A DNA stretch of 64,000 nucleotides from Rhodococcus sp. Z13 (GCF_025837095.1 NZ_CP107551.1:1842352-1906351); one strand, 5' to 3'; counted from the stretch's first letter, positions 36,474-46,959 are shown. Numbers and translations are program-made. Notes: generated by a model from the letters alone, not told the origin.

Positions 36474-37513
36474 GCGTGCTCTCCCAGGGGTCGAAGCGGA
36501 ACGGAGGCGGCGTCGGCGGAGGTCTCCGCCGATCCGTGTCCGTCCAACCATTCCAGCCACAGATCCAATTCCCGGAAGGCGGTGGCCAGCGGGCGGGGTT
36601 CGGACAGGAAAACGTCGTGCCGCGCCCCGGGGATCGGCACGATCGTCGTGCGGTCACCCAGGCAGCCCGCCCAGCGGGCGATCTGCCGCACGTCGAGCAC
36701 CGCGTCGACGGTGTCGATCGACGGGTCGTAGGCCGGGGCGGACCGCGACCGCGCGGACCGCAGGATCAGCGACGGCACCCCCACGTCCAGACCCTCGTGC
36801 AGGCGGGCGTGCCCGTGCCGGACCGCACGCAGCCATCCGAACCGGATGGGGAAACCGGTGAGCGGCTTCCACTCGAGGTCGTAGGTCCAGCCGCCGCCCT
36901 GCAGACTGCGGCCGTAGGTGTCGAGCTTGCGGAGCGGGACCAGCGCCTGCGGCTTCACGCGACCGACGACGTCGATCAGTGCGGTGCCGACGTTCCGCAG
37001 GTAGGACGGCCCCTGCAGGTCGAACCACGGACTGTTGAGCACCAGCCCGCACACTCCGGCTCCGCGCACCCCGCCGGGTCTGCGGCCGAGCCGGTCGAGC
37101 CACAGCGGCAGTACCAGCCCGCCCGTCGAGTGCGCAGCCAGCAGCACCCCGCCGCCGACCTCGCCGCGCACGACCTCGAGTGCCTGCTCGAGTTCGGCGT
37201 CGTAGAAGGCGAGGTCGGTGACGAAGTGCGGGGTGTGCCCCGGCCGGCGCGAACGACCGCACTTGCGCAGGTCCAGCGCGAAGAAGCGGTAGCCGCGGGC
37301 CGCGAAGTGCTCCGCGAGGTGCTGCTGGAAGAAGTAGTCGGTGAATCCGTGGACGTAGAGCACGGCGCGATCGGGCAGATCCGTCGAGGCGGGCTGGTAT
37401 CGCACGAGGGTGGCGGAGATCTCACCCTCGCCGTCCGGATCGGTGCCCAGCGGCAGCTCGAGCTGCTCGTATCCGTCGCCGAGGACATCGGAACGCCAAG
37501 TAGTCACTATCAC
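36470..37513 (-). CDS. Alpha/beta hydrolase coupled to mtr
   Basis: A 347-residue serine hydrolase of the S33/monoacylglycerol-lipase-like type. [19 protein letters not shown] is the oxyanion region, and the nucleophile elbow is [13 protein letters not shown]. The acid is probably the Asp in [15 protein letters not shown], and the catalytic His lies in [13 protein letters not shown]. Its homologue sits next to mtr in mycobacteria (Rv2854-Rv2855), and here its stop overlaps the mtr start by four bases. This suggests a role linked to mycothiol or to oxidised lipids, which is inference. The start is GTG; another GTG two codons later is possible. Confidence 0.88.
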   Translation of the reverse strand: MIVTTWRSDVLGDGYEQLELPLGTDPDGEGEISATLVRYQPASTDLPDRAVLYVHGFTDYFFQQHLAEHFAARGYRFFALDLRKCGRSRRPGHTPHFVTDLAFYDAELEQALEVVRGEVGGGVLLAAHSTGGLVLPLWLDRLGRRPGGVRGAGVCGLVLNSPWFDLQGPSYLRNVGTALIDVVGRVKPQALVPLRKLDTYGRSLQGGGWTYDLEWKPLTGFPIRFGWLRAVRHGHARLHEGLDVGVPSLILRSARSRSAPAYDPSIDTVDAVLDVRQIARWAGCLGDRTTIVPIPGARHDVFLSEPRPLATAFRELDLWLEWLDGHGSAETSADAASVPLRPLGEHA

Positions 37514-37692
37514 ACCCTATGGGTGTTCGGCCTGGGTCGCGCAGGGTACACAATGAGGTGAAACGAAACGCCGGGCAACGCGCGGGTAACCTGTCGGTCG
37601 CGGTCGCACGGCGCATTGCGGCCATCACGCGGACCAGAACGTCGGACACCTCGGCGGCGCGTGCGAACCCAGACAAGGAAGTCGATTTCCCA

Positions 37693-39222
37693 GTGTCAGA
37701 GAACGTAGTAGAGGCGAAGACCGACGTAGTGCTCGTTGGCGCGGGCATCATGAGCGCAACCCTCGGTGCGTTGTTGCGTCAGCTGCAGCCCGACTGGTCG
37801 ATCACCGTCTTCGAGCGCCTCGACGCCGTCGCCGGTGAGAGCAGCGACCCCTGGAACAACGCGGGCACCGGCCACTCGGCGCTGTGTGAGCTCAACTACA
37901 CCCCGGGCAAGCCCGACGGTTCCGTGGACATCACCAAGGCCGTCAACGTCAACGAGCAGTTCCAGGTCTCGCGTCAGTTCTGGGCGTACGCCGTCGACCA
38001 CGGGATCCTTCCCGACCCCAAGAACTTCATCAACCCCGTCCCGCACGTGAGCTTCGTGCACGGCGCGGAGAACGTGAAGTACCTGCGTGCCCGCTACGAC
38101 GCGCTCGCCGGCCACCCGCTCTTCGAGGGCATGGAGTACACCGAGAGCCCGGCGGTCTTCTCCGAGCGTCTCCCGCTCATGGCGAAGGGCCGCGACTTCT
38201 CCGATCCGGTCGCGCTGAACTGGACCGAGACCGGCACCGACGTCGACTTCGGTGCCCTCACCAAGCAGCTGATCAACAACGTCGCGGCCTCCGGCGGCAC
38301 CGTCTTCTTCGGCCACGAGGTCACCGGACTGAAGAAGCAGTCCGACGGCAGCTGGGTCGTCAAGGTCGAGAACCGCCGCACCGGCGAGTCCCGCAAGGTC
38401 CGCGCGAAGTTCGTCTTCGTCGGCGCGGGCGGCGGCGCCCTGCACCTGCTGCAGAAGTCCGGCATCAAGGAGATCAGCGGCTTCGGCGGCTTCCCCGTCT
38501 CCGGTGCCTTCCTGCGCTGCACCAACCCCGAGGTCATCGCGCAGCACAGTGCCAAGGTCTACGGCAAGGCCGCGGTCGGTGCGCCCCCGATGTCGGTGCC
38601 GCACCTCGACACCCGCGTCATCAACGGCAAGCAGGGCCTGCTGTTCGGCCCCTACGCCGGCTGGTCGCCGAAGTTCCTCAAGAAGGGCGGCGTGCTCGAC
38701 CTGCCGAAGTCGGTCAAGCCCAACAACCTCATGTCGATGCTCGGCGTCGGCGTCACCGAGCTGGGCCTGGTCAAGTACCTGATCGGTGAGCTGACCCAGT
38801 CGCCCGCCGACCGCATCGTCACCCTCTCCGAGTTCGTGCCCGAGGCCCGCATCGAGGACTGGGAACTCATCGTCGCCGGCCAGCGCGTGCAGGTCATCCG
38901 CCGCAAGGGCATGGGTGGCGTGCTCGAGTTCGGTACCGCCGTGGTCAACGCGGCGGACGGCTCGATCGCCGGTCTGCTCGGTGCCTCGCCGGGTGCCTCG
39001 ACCGCCGTGCCGGCCATGCTCGACGTGCTCCAGCGCTGCTTCCCGCAGGACTGGACCCGCTGGCAGTCCAAGCTCCAGGAGATGGTCCCGTCGCTCGGCC
39101 GCAAGCTCGCCGACGACCCGGCGCTGTTCCGCCAGGTCTGGGAACACAGCACCACGGCCCTGAAGCTCGACGCCCCCGCAGGCGCCGAGGCCGCTCCGGC
39201 CGTCGAGGCGACCGCGGTCTGA
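37693..39222 (+). CDS. mqo: Malate:quinone oxidoreductase
   Basis: A peripheral membrane FAD enzyme that oxidises malate to oxaloacetate and feeds electrons to quinone. The 509-residue protein has [21 protein letters not shown] (FAD), [64 protein letters not shown] and [24 protein letters not shown]. Homology begins at the GTG giving [13 protein letters not shown], although the frame is open for 58 codons upstream. The 179-base gap before it also carries the promoter of the divergent hydrolase. A strong hairpin ends it. Confidence 0.96.
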   Translation: MSENVVEAKTDVVLVGAGIMSATLGALLRQLQPDWSITVFERLDAVAGESSDPWNNAGTGHSALCELNYTPGKPDGSVDITKAVNVNEQFQVSRQFWAYAVDHGILPDPKNFINPVPHVSFVHGAENVKYLRARYDALAGHPLFEGMEYTESPAVFSERLPLMAKGRDFSDPVALNWTETGTDVDFGALTKQLINNVAASGGTVFFGHEVTGLKKQSDGSWVVKVENRRTGESRKVRAKFVFVGAGGGALHLLQKSGIKEISGFGGFPVSGAFLRCTNPEVIAQHSAKVYGKAAVGAPPMSVPHLDTRVINGKQGLLFGPYAGWSPKFLKKGGVLDLPKSVKPNNLMSMLGVGVTELGLVKYLIGELTQSPADRIVTLSEFVPEARIEDWELIVAGQRVQVIRRKGMGGVLEFGTAVVNAADGSIAGLLGASPGASTAVPAMLDVLQRCFPQDWTRWQSKLQEMVPSLGRKLADDPALFRQVWEHSTTALKLDAPAGAEAAPAVEATAV

Positions 39223-39279
39223 GACCGCACATCGACCCGGCGGTTCCGGTAGGACCGTCCGTCGGAACGTACACAACTG

Positions 39280-39315
39280 CACCTGTGGCCCGTGGCGATG
39301 CCCGGGCCACAGGTG
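39280..39315 (+). terminator. Hairpin terminator after mqo
   Basis: A 12-bp perfect stem (CACCTGTGGCCC with GGGCCACAGGTG) closes a 12-base loop, ending just before the cysG ribosome site. There is no U-run. Its nearness to the cysG start means it might also act as a cysG leader structure. Confidence 0.7.
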
Positions 39316-39331
39316 TCCTGTAGGAGAGCCG

Positions 39332-40642
39332 GTGCTGGGAAGCACCGCGACAGAGAGATGGGTGAAGCCGGTGTCCGCTGCCGCGGGGGACGAGACCAGC
39401 TACCTGGTGGGCCTGAATCTGCAGGGACGACGCGTCGTGGTCGTCGGGGGAGGCAGCGTCGCACAGCGGCGCCTCGGCCTGCTCGTGGCGTCCGGCGCCG
39501 AGGTCCACGTCGTCGCCCGCGCCGCTACCCCGGTGGTCGAGAGCATGGCCGCCAAGGGGCGCATCACCCTCGACCTGCGCGACTACCGCGACGGTGATCT
39601 CGACGGCGCCTGGTACGTGCTGGCCTGCACGAACGAACCGGAGACCAACGCCGCGATCGTGGCCGAGGCCGAACGGAACCGGATCTTCTGCGTCCGCGCG
39701 GACAACGCCCGCCAGGGCAGTGCCGTCACCCCCGCCACCGCTCACTACGACGGGTTGTCCATCGGTGTCCTCGCCGGTGGCGACCACCGGCGTTCCGCGG
39801 CGGTGCGGACCTCCATCCGCGACGCCCTCGCCGGTGCCGCGGTCTCGGACTTCGACGACGCCGGGACCAAGCCTGCCGGTGTCGCGCTCGTCGGTGGCGG
39901 CCCCGGCGATCCGGACCTGATCACCGTGCGGGGCCGGCGACTGCTCGCCCGCGCCGACGTCGTCGTCGCCGATCACCTCGCGCCGCAGGAACTGCTCGCC
40001 GAACTCGACCAGCAGGTCGAGGTCATCGACGCCGCGAAGCTGCCCTACGGGCGGGCCATGGCCCAGCAGGCCATCAACGACATCCTGATCGACCGGGCCA
40101 GGGCCGGGAAGTTCGTCGTCCGCCTCAAGGGCGGCGACCCGTACGTCTTCGGCCGCGGCTACGAGGAACTCGAGGCGTGTACCGCCGCGGGCATCCCCGT
40201 GACCGTCGTGCCCGGCATCACCAGCGCCATCTCGGTGCCGTCCGCCGCCGGCATCCCCGTCACCCACCGCGGTGTCACCCACGAGTTCGTCGTCGTCAGC
40301 GGCCACGTCGCCCCCGACCATCCCGACTCGCTCACCGACTGGGACGCCCTCGCGAAGCTGCGGGGCACCCTCGTGCTGCTCATGGCCGTCGAACGCATCG
40401 GGCAGTTCGCCGACGCCCTGCTCGCCGGGGGGCGGCCCGCCGACACCCCGGTGGTCGTCGTCCAGGAGGGCACCCTGCGCAGTCAGCGGGTGGTCCGCGC
40501 CGACCTGTCGACCGTCGCGCAGCGCGTCCGGGAGGAGGCGGTCCGTCCGCCCGCGATCATCGTGATCGGGCCCACGGCCGGATTCGGTCTCGACGCCGAC
40601 GATCCCGGGACGGCGTCGGATTCCGCAGCGGACGGTGGGTAA
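39332..40642 (+). CDS. cysG: Bifunctional siroheme synthase (precorrin-2 dehydrogenase / uroporphyrinogen-III methyltransferase)
   Basis: Makes siroheme, the cofactor of sulfite and nitrite reductases, from uroporphyrinogen III. The 436-residue fusion has an N-terminal Rossmann domain (about 20-150) with RRVVVVGGGSVAQRRLGLL and a SIGVLAGGDHRRSAAVR segment. The C-terminal methyltransferase (165-410) has VALVGGGPGDPDLITVRG, RLKGGDPYVFGRG, VPGITSAISVPSAAGIPVTHRG and LLMAVERI. It corresponds to mycobacterial Rv2847c. The GTG start is behind TAGGAGAG; later in-frame GTGs exist. An EfpA-like exporter follows after 11 bases. Confidence 0.94.
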   Translation: MLGSTATERWVKPVSAAAGDETSYLVGLNLQGRRVVVVGGGSVAQRRLGLLVASGAEVHVVARAATPVVESMAAKGRITLDLRDYRDGDLDGAWYVLACTNEPETNAAIVAEAERNRIFCVRADNARQGSAVTPATAHYDGLSIGVLAGGDHRRSAAVRTSIRDALAGAAVSDFDDAGTKPAGVALVGGGPGDPDLITVRGRRLLARADVVVADHLAPQELLAELDQQVEVIDAAKLPYGRAMAQQAINDILIDRARAGKFVVRLKGGDPYVFGRGYEELEACTAAGIPVTVVPGITSAISVPSAAGIPVTHRGVTHEFVVVSGHVAPDHPDSLTDWDALAKLRGTLVLLMAVERIGQFADALLAGGRPADTPVVVVQEGTLRSQRVVRADLSTVAQRVREEAVRPPAIIVIGPTAGFGLDADDPGTASDSAADGG

Positions 40643-40653
40643 CGTTGGGACGC

Positions 40654-42123
40654 GTGGCAGCTACCTCGCACTCCTCGACCACCCGCGCGGTAGCGCTGGC
40701 GATGCTGGTCCTGAGCGGCCTGCAGTTGATGGTCGTGCTCGACGGGACGGTCGCGAACCTGGCCCTCGCACCCCTGCAGGACGATCTCGGCCTCTCCGAC
40801 GCCGGACGCAACTGGGTGCTCACCGCCTACGCCCTCGCCTTCGGCGGATTGATGCTGCTCGGCGGCCGGCTCGGCGACAGTTACGGCCGCAAACGCATGT
40901 TCATCGCCGGTGTCGGCCTGTTCACCCTGGCGTCGCTGCTGTGCGGCCTGGCCACGAACCCGGCGATGCTCGTCGCCGCCCGCGCCCTCCAGGGAGTCGG
41001 TGCCGCGGTCGCCTCACCCACCGCGCTGGCGCTGGTCGCGACCACCTTCCCGGCCGGACCCGCCCGTAACCGCGCCATCGCCGTGTTCGCCGCGATGACC
41101 GGTGTCGGGTCCATCGCCGGGCTGATCCTCGGTGGCGCCCTCACCCAGGTCTCCTGGCGGTGGATCTTCCTCATCAACGTCCCCATCGGGGTGCTCATCG
41201 TCTCCCTCGCGTTCGTCGCGCTGCGGGAGACCTCCCCGGAGCGCCTCGCCCTCGACGTGCCGGGCGCGATCCTCGCGACCCTGGGCTGCACCGGCCTCGT
41301 CTACGGCCTGACCGAGGGACCGGAACTCGGCTGGACCAGCGCCACCGTGATCGGCGCGATCCTCACGGGGCTCGTGCTGCTCGGCGTGTTCCTCGTCGTC
41401 GAGCGCCGCGCCGCGAACCCGCTGCTGCCGTTCGTGCTGTTCCGCAACAAGGACCGGGTCGCCACCTTCGTCGCGATCTTCTTCGCCGGCGCGGTCATGT
41501 TCAGCCTCGCCGCCTTCGTCGCGCTGTTCGTGCAGGACATCCTCGACTACACCCCGCTCGCCGCGGGGCTGGCCTTCGTGCCGTTCGCCTTCGGCCTCGG
41601 CGGTGCCGCCGCCGTCTCGTCCAAGCTCGTCGCCCGCATCGAACCCCGCTGGCTCGTGGTCACCGGGTCGGCGATCATGACCGTCAGCCTGCTCTACGGG
41701 TCGACGATGAACGCCGACGTCCGCTACTTCCCGACCCTGTTCGTGCTGGTGCTCGTCGTCGGTTTCGGGGTCGGCCTGGCGGTGGTGCCCCTACCGCTGT
41801 GCGCGATCTCCGGTGTCGGCCAGCACGAGATCGGCCCGCTGTCGGCGATCGCGCAGGTCGCCCAGACACTCGGCGGTCCGGTGGGCCTCGGTGTGATCGG
41901 GGCGATGGCCACCTCGAGGACCCTCTCCCTCGGCGGCACCTCGGGAGCGGTCGCGGAGATGACGGAGGCCCAGCTCGTCGCGCAGGGCGAGGGCTACATG
42001 TTCGCGCTCGTCGGGTGCGCAGTGTGCGCGGTGATCGCCGGGGTGGCGGCGCTGTTCATCCGCTTCACCCCCGAGGAGGTCGCGCAGGCCCAGGAGGCCG
42101 AGAAGGCCGCCCAGACGTCCTGA
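40654..42123 (+). CDS. efpA: EfpA-like MFS exporter (DHA2, 14 helices)
   Basis: A 489-residue drug:H+ antiporter of the 14-helix QacA/EmrB type. It has the family start VVLDGTVANLALAPLQDDLGLSD, motif A GGRLGDSYGRKRMFIAG and a motif-C-like GVGAAVASPTALALVATTFP. RWIFLINVPIGVL and an extra pair of central helices are also present. The gene order cysG-efpA-proS is the one in mycobacteria, where EfpA is an essential efflux protein, so orthology is likely. GTG is used as start; a TTG nine bases earlier has a better GGTGGG site. Confidence 0.88.
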   Translation: MAATSHSSTTRAVALAMLVLSGLQLMVVLDGTVANLALAPLQDDLGLSDAGRNWVLTAYALAFGGLMLLGGRLGDSYGRKRMFIAGVGLFTLASLLCGLATNPAMLVAARALQGVGAAVASPTALALVATTFPAGPARNRAIAVFAAMTGVGSIAGLILGGALTQVSWRWIFLINVPIGVLIVSLAFVALRETSPERLALDVPGAILATLGCTGLVYGLTEGPELGWTSATVIGAILTGLVLLGVFLVVERRAANPLLPFVLFRNKDRVATFVAIFFAGAVMFSLAAFVALFVQDILDYTPLAAGLAFVPFAFGLGGAAAVSSKLVARIEPRWLVVTGSAIMTVSLLYGSTMNADVRYFPTLFVLVLVVGFGVGLAVVPLPLCAISGVGQHEIGPLSAIAQVAQTLGGPVGLGVIGAMATSRTLSLGGTSGAVAEMTEAQLVAQGEGYMFALVGCAVCAVIAGVAALFIRFTPEEVAQAQEAEKAAQTS

Positions 42124-42156
42124 CGTAGCCGGGCCGTTCCCGGGTATCCGACCGTC

Positions 42157-43239
42157 ATGCAGGTCGGTGTACGCGAACGGATCGGTGTCGTCGGAGCGTG
42201 GCTCGTCCGCGCCGCACGCGAGTCCGGGCACGAGCGGTACGTCGCCCTCCAAGGGCTGCGCTCCACCCTGGCCGCGGTCGTCGCGTGGCTCGTCGTCGCG
42301 GAGGTCTTCCACTTCCAGCAGGCCTTCCTCGCCCCCTACGTTGCGGTGTTCCTCGTCGAGGCGACCGTGCTGCGCTCCCTGCACCAGGCCGCAGTGCAGG
42401 TGGGGGCGGTGGTGGCGGGGCTGCTCGTCGCCGTCGTGGTGACGCGGCTCGTGGAGTCCACCACCGCGGCGATCGGCACGGCGGTGGCCGTCGGCTACGT
42501 CGTCGGGCGCTGGCGACGGTTCGGCTCCAGCGGCATCTGGGTGGCGATCACCGCGCTGCTCGTCATCGCGGCCGGCACCACCGACAGTCCCGTCCTGCTC
42601 GGCGAACGCCTCCTCGAGACGATGATCGGCGCCGGGGTCGGCGTCGCGGTGACCGCGCTGGTCTTCCCCCCGGTCTACGCCGCAGGAAAGGAGGGCGCCG
42701 CGCTCACCGGCGAACTGCGCGACCTGCTGCAGGACATGGCCGACGGATGCCGGGAGGGCGGATCGGACCGGCGCGGCTGGGTACAGCGGGCCCGCGGCAT
42801 CGACGGTCTCGTCCAGCGTGCCTTCGACGAGTCGCGGTGGACGCACGAGAGCGTGCGGCTCAACCCACGCCCGTCCGCCGTGCACGCGGGGGAGTACGCG
42901 CGGCGCTGGGACCGCACCCTCGAGGACCTGTCGTCGGTGCCGAGCGCCGTGAAGGAACTCGCCCACGCCCTCGACCCGGTGCTCGGCGACGATCCCACCG
43001 AGAACGACCGGAACGAGGTGCGGTCGGCGGTCGCGGCGGTGCTCGACTGCCTCGCCGAGGCGACCGACGCCGTCGAACACGGTCGGGAGATCGACCCCGA
43101 GGGGTCGTGCCGCTGCAGCCTGGCCGAACTCGAACGGCTGACCACCGCCTCGGACGATCTGGTACTCACGGCGCGGCTCGGCGCCGTCCTGCACACCGCT
43201 CACCGGATCGTGGGGGCGCTGGGTCCCGAGGTCAGGTGA
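42157..43239 (+). CDS. FUSC-family aromatic-acid-exporter-like membrane protein
   Basis: A 360-residue protein. The N-terminal membrane half has four to six helices (ALQGLRSTLAAVVAWLVV, FLAPYVAVFLVEATVLRSL, VGAVVAGLLVAVVVTRLV, IWVAITALLVIAAG, MIGAGVGVAVTALVFPPVY). A soluble helical half of about 170 residues follows. The HQAAVQVGAVVAG and ERLLETMIGAGVGV segments resemble FUSC/ArAE (DUF939) proteins such as YgaH- or AaeB-like exporters. The substrate is unknown. It follows the EfpA-like gene by 33 bases, and its last eight bases overlap the convergent yaaA end. Confidence 0.85.
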   Translation: MQVGVRERIGVVGAWLVRAARESGHERYVALQGLRSTLAAVVAWLVVAEVFHFQQAFLAPYVAVFLVEATVLRSLHQAAVQVGAVVAGLLVAVVVTRLVESTTAAIGTAVAVGYVVGRWRRFGSSGIWVAITALLVIAAGTTDSPVLLGERLLETMIGAGVGVAVTALVFPPVYAAGKEGAALTGELRDLLQDMADGCREGGSDRRGWVQRARGIDGLVQRAFDESRWTHESVRLNPRPSAVHAGEYARRWDRTLEDLSSVPSAVKELAHALDPVLGDDPTENDRNEVRSAVAAVLDCLAEATDAVEHGREIDPEGSCRCSLAELERLTTASDDLVLTARLGAVLHTAHRIVGALGPEVR

Positions 43240-43975
43240 GCACGATCAGCTCGGTCGGCGACTCCACCTCGACCCGCAGACCCGCCTTCGACGCGATCCG
43301 GGCGAGACCGTCGACGTCACCGGGTTCGGCCCGGGCCAGCACCAGTGCGCGGGCCAGCAGCCCCTTGTGGTGCTTGTTGAAGTGGCTCACGACCTTGCGG
43401 GTGCCGTCCGGTTTCTCGGTGAGCACCGTCGCGGTCACCGCACCGGGCACCGGGCCGAGCTGCTGGTAGATCCCCGACCGCAGGTCCACGACGAGCTCCC
43501 CGGCCGCCTCCGCGATCAGGGCGTCGGTCAGTTCCGGCCGCCACAGTGCTTTCAGCGTCCCGAAGCCGGGCAGCTTCGAGCCGCCCGACAGTCGGTAGGC
43601 GGGAATCGGATCGTCCGCGCGGACCGCCCCGAACAGCGCTGACCCGATACCCACACGCCGGTAGGCCTTGTCCCGCTGGGCGCGGGTGAACGAGGCGGTG
43701 TCGAGCGCGTCGTAGAGCACACCGGTGTAGCGCTCGAGCGCGGGCCGGGTGGGAGAGACCCACAGCTTGGCGTTGCGCTCGATCTCGTCGGCGCCCTTGC
43801 TGCCCAACCCGAGCGCACGGCTCGACTCCTCGGGGTCGGCGGCGAGGTCGACGAGCGCCTGCACCAGCGTCTCCCGGGTCTCCGTCAGCTGCGGCATCGA
43901 CAGCTCGGCGAGGTCGAGGGGCGCACCGTCGCCGCCGTCGGACTTGGTCTCGGAAGGGGGGAGAAGCACCAGCAC
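43232..43975 (-). CDS. yaaA: YaaA/DUF328 peroxide-stress protein
   Basis: YaaA limits free iron and Fenton damage in E. coli under peroxide stress. The 247-residue homologue begins with the family motif [11 protein letters not shown] and has [65 protein letters not shown] and [16 protein letters not shown]. It stands alone, convergent with the FUSC gene and divergent from proS with about 50 bases between. No peroxide-regulator site was recognised. Confidence 0.93.
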   Translation of the reverse strand: MLVLLPPSETKSDGGDGAPLDLAELSMPQLTETRETLVQALVDLAADPEESSRALGLGSKGADEIERNAKLWVSPTRPALERYTGVLYDALDTASFTRAQRDKAYRRVGIGSALFGAVRADDPIPAYRLSGGSKLPGFGTLKALWRPELTDALIAEAAGELVVDLRSGIYQQLGPVPGAVTATVLTEKPDGTRKVVSHFNKHHKGLLARALVLARAEPGDVDGLARIASKAGLRVEVESPTELIVLT

Positions 43976-44028
43976 AACCGGTAACCGTACCGATGCCGCC
44001 GCGGGCCGGGACGGTAGGCTGCTGGTTC

Positions 44029-45762
44029 GTGATCACCCGCATGTCGCACCTGTTCCTCCGCACCCTCCGTGACGACCCGGCCGACGCCGAGGTCGCGAGC
44101 CACAAGCTGCTCGTCCGAGCCGGCTACGTGCGGCGCATCGCTCCCGGCGTGTACTCGTGGCTGCCGCTGGGCCTGCGTGTGCTCCGGCAGATCGAACGCG
44201 TCGTGCGGGAGGAGATGAACTCCATCGGCGCCCAGGAGATCTCCCTGCCGGCGCTGCTGCCCCGCGACCCGTACGAGACCACCAACCGGTGGACCGAGTA
44301 CGGCGACGGCCTGTTCCGCCTGCAGGACCGCAAGGGTGGCGACTACCTCCTCGGCCCGACCCACGAGGAGATGTTCGCCCTGACCGTCAAGGGTGAGTAC
44401 AACTCCTACAAGGACTTCCCGGTCACGCTGTACCAGATCCAGACGAAGTACCGCGACGAGGAGCGGCCCCGCGCCGGCATCCTCCGCGGCCGCGAGTTCG
44501 TCATGAAGGACTCCTACAGCTTCGACCTCACCGACGAGGGCCTCGCCCAGTCGTACAAGGCGCACCGCGACGCCTACGAGCGCATCTTCACCCGTCTCGG
44601 CGTGAAGTACGTCATCGTCTCGGCCACCTCGGGCGCGATGGGCGGCAGTGCCTCGGAGGAGTTCCTCGCCGACTCCCCGGCCGGTGAGGACACCTACGTA
44701 CGCTGCCTCGAATCGGGCTATGCCGCCAACGTCGAAGCCGTGAAGACCCTCGCCCCCGCGCCGCTCCCCATCGAGGGACAGCCGGAGGCCGTCGTCCACG
44801 ACACGCCCGACACCCCCACCATCGACTCGTTGGTCTCGGTGGCCTCCGAGCTCCTCGGCCGCGAGGTCCACGCCTCCGAGACCCTCAAGAACATCCTGGT
44901 CAAGGTCCGGCAGCCGGGCGGCGAGTGGGAACTGCTCGGCATCGGCATCCCCGGCGACCGCGAGGTCGACGACAAGCGGCTCGAGGCATCCCTCGAACCG
45001 GCCGAGGTCGAACTGCTCACCGACGCCGACTTCGAGGCCAACCCCTTCCTCGTCAAGGGCTACATCGGCCCGAAGGCGCTGCTCGACAACGGCGTGCGGT
45101 ATCTCGTCGACCCGCGCGTGGTGGACGGCACCAGCTGGATCACCGGCGCCGACGAGCACGGCAAGCACGTCTTCGGTCTCGTCGCCGGCCGCGACTTCAC
45201 CCCGGACGGCACCATCGAGGCCGCCGAGGTCCGCGACGGCGACCCGTCGCCGGACGGTGCCGGCCCGCTCGTGTCGGCGCGCGGCATCGAGATCGGCCAC
45301 GTCTTCCAGCTCGGCCGCAAGTACACCGACGCGTTCGAGGTCGACGTGCTCGGCGAGAACGGCAAGCCGGTCCGGCCCACCATGGGCTCCTACGGCATCG
45401 GCGTGTCGCGCCTGGTCGCCGTCGTCGCCGAGCAGCAGCACGACGACAAGGGTCTGCGCTGGCCGTCGGAGATCGCGCCGTTCGATGTGCACCTGGTGAT
45501 CGCCAACAAGGACGAGCAGGCCCGTGAGGGCGCCGAGAACCTCGCCGAGGAGCTGTCGAACGCGGGACTCGAGGTTCTGCTCGACGACCGCAAGGCCTCG
45601 CCCGGCGTGAAGTTCAAGGACTCCGAGCTGCTGGGCATGCCGCTGGTCGTCGTGGTCGGCCGCGGTTTCGCCGACGGCAAGGTCGAGATCCGCGACCGGT
45701 TCTCCGGCGAGGCCGAGGAGGTTCCGGTCGGCGACGCCGTCCGGCACGTCCTCGGCCGCTGA
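44029..45762 (+). CDS. proS: Prolyl-tRNA synthetase
   Basis: Charges tRNA-Pro. The 577-residue bacterial-type class II enzyme has motif 1 ([24 protein letters not shown]), motif 2 around [26 protein letters not shown] and motif 3 ([20 protein letters not shown]). The editing INS domain lies between motifs 2 and 3 (about 225-400), so mischarged Ala-tRNA-Pro can be hydrolysed. An anticodon-binding domain is at the C-terminus. GTG is chosen because [21 protein letters not shown] matches mycobacterial ProS; an ATG four codons later is possible. A long bidirectional terminator follows. Confidence 0.97.
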   Translation: MITRMSHLFLRTLRDDPADAEVASHKLLVRAGYVRRIAPGVYSWLPLGLRVLRQIERVVREEMNSIGAQEISLPALLPRDPYETTNRWTEYGDGLFRLQDRKGGDYLLGPTHEEMFALTVKGEYNSYKDFPVTLYQIQTKYRDEERPRAGILRGREFVMKDSYSFDLTDEGLAQSYKAHRDAYERIFTRLGVKYVIVSATSGAMGGSASEEFLADSPAGEDTYVRCLESGYAANVEAVKTLAPAPLPIEGQPEAVVHDTPDTPTIDSLVSVASELLGREVHASETLKNILVKVRQPGGEWELLGIGIPGDREVDDKRLEASLEPAEVELLTDADFEANPFLVKGYIGPKALLDNGVRYLVDPRVVDGTSWITGADEHGKHVFGLVAGRDFTPDGTIEAAEVRDGDPSPDGAGPLVSARGIEIGHVFQLGRKYTDAFEVDVLGENGKPVRPTMGSYGIGVSRLVAVVAEQQHDDKGLRWPSEIAPFDVHLVIANKDEQAREGAENLAEELSNAGLEVLLDDRKASPGVKFKDSELLGMPLVVVVGRGFADGKVEIRDRFSGEAEEVPVGDAVRHVLGR

Positions 45763-45799
45763 TCCGCAATCGGACGCCGACCCGGAACACACTGCAACG

Positions 45800-45838
45800 A
45801 CGGTCCGCGCCGCACCTTCCGGGTGCGGCGCGGACCGT
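45800..45838. terminator. Bidirectional terminator between proS and the ferritin-like gene
   Basis: A 16-bp perfect stem (ACGGTCCGCGCCGCAC with GTGCGGCGCGGACCGT) closes a 7-base loop between converging genes. It is the longest uninterrupted terminator stem I found in the window. Confidence 0.88.
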
Positions 45839-45864
45839 GTCGTCGGGGCGTGTGGGGGCTGCCG

Positions 45865-46305
45865 TCAGGGCTGGCCGGGGAAGGGGAGCGAGGGCGGAGC
45901 CCCGAGCCGTACCCGCCAGCGGGCCGCCCGCAATGCCGCCTCGGTGAGCGCGGTGATCGCCGCTCCGCGCGTGGACTCGCTGTGGGCCCGCTCGACCACC
46001 GATCGCCACGCGACCGCGGTGTCGTTCTCGATCTGCTCCGCCAGCCGGGCCGCAGAATCGGGATCGGTCACCGGGAACGGCACGGTGTAGCCGGGCGCCG
46101 CGACCGGTGGTTCGACGCTCGCGGCGTGCAGCGCCTCGATCGTCGCGTCGCGTCGCGCCCGGTGCGCCGCGGTGTCCTCCGCCACCGCATCCGCCCAGGG
46201 ATCGGCGAAGGCCGCGACGATGCCGTAGCCGAACACCGCCGCGTGCTCGGCGGCGAGCGCGTCGACGAGGGACTGCTGTTCGGGACCGAGACCGGGAGTG
46301 CTCAC
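45865..46305 (-). CDS. Ferritin-like DUF4439 protein
   Basis: A 146-residue helical protein resembling DUF4439, a ferritin-like family. Helices carry AEHAAVFGYGIVAAF, TAAHRARRDATIEALHAASV and WRSVVERAHSES. The Glu/His spacing could bind two metals, but the full diiron set is not obvious. The start is GTG behind GGAGGTGCTGCT, overlapping the stop of the upstream lipoprotein by four bases. The pair matches the Rv2844-Rv2843 arrangement beside proS in mycobacteria. Function is unknown. Confidence 0.82.
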   Translation of the reverse strand: MSTPGLGPEQQSLVDALAAEHAAVFGYGIVAAFADPWADAVAEDTAAHRARRDATIEALHAASVEPPVAAPGYTVPFPVTDPDSAARLAEQIENDTAVAWRSVVERAHSESTRGAAITALTEAALRAARWRVRLGAPPSLPFPGQP

Positions 46306-46805
46306 AGCAGCACCTCCGTCTGCACCGCGCACGCCGCGCTGATCGAGGCGAGCACCCCGGCGCGGTAGCCGGACAGGATGCGCGCCAGGTCCGCGGCCTC
46401 CCGCTGCGAGCGGGCCAGCCGTTCCCGCAGTTGCTCGAGGGTCGGGGGATCCCCGGACGGCAGTGCCGGGGTCGTCGACGACGGTGTGAAGCTGGTGGTC
46501 GCGCCCCGCATCCGGGCCACCTCGGCCTCGAGCACGTCGGCGTGGGCGGTGCGTTGCTCGGCGATCGTCGTCAGGGCCGCGGCGGAGTCCGGGAGCAGGG
46601 CGACGAGCGCGGTGGCGGTGGCCGCGTCCGTGCGGGCCCGGGCGATCTGCGGCTCGAGCGGGTCGGCCCGGTCCGCGTCGTCGTCGGAAGCGCCGCACGC
46701 CGTGGTCGTCGCCAGTCCCAGTCCGCCCACCGCGACCGAGGACCACCGCAGCAGGGTCCGGCGCGAGAGGCGTCGGTGGGACGCTGGGGAACGGTCGGCT
46801 GTCAT
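46302..46805 (-). CDS. Tat-type lipoprotein coupled to the ferritin-like gene
   Basis: A 167-residue exported lipoprotein. The signal has a twin-arginine motif (LSRRTLLRW) and an Ala-rich core, ending in a lipobox-like TTTACG with the lipidated Cys. The mature part is helical, with long Ala/Arg/Glu stretches (IARARTDAATATALVALLPD, LEQLRERLARSQREAADLARIL), and resembles the ferritin-like partner in style. Tat export suggests it folds, perhaps with a cofactor, before export. It overlaps the partner by GTGA, so the two are translated together. It is divergent from rimP. Confidence 0.8.
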   Translation of the reverse strand: MTADRSPASHRRLSRRTLLRWSSVAVGGLGLATTTACGASDDDADRADPLEPQIARARTDAATATALVALLPDSAAALTTIAEQRTAHADVLEAEVARMRGATTSFTPSSTTPALPSGDPPTLEQLRERLARSQREAADLARILSGYRAGVLASISAACAVQTEVLL

Positions 46806-46959
46806 GGGCACCGGACCATCGTGCCAGCCTGCGTTCCGCAGTGAGGACGGCGGCCTGGTCACGGCGACGCCGGACGCGGGTTAGGCTTGATGTCTGCCGG
46901 TGCGCACCGCCCCGGCCGATGCCCGCTGCGACCACAACTGAACGAGGAGCCTGCCCGCA

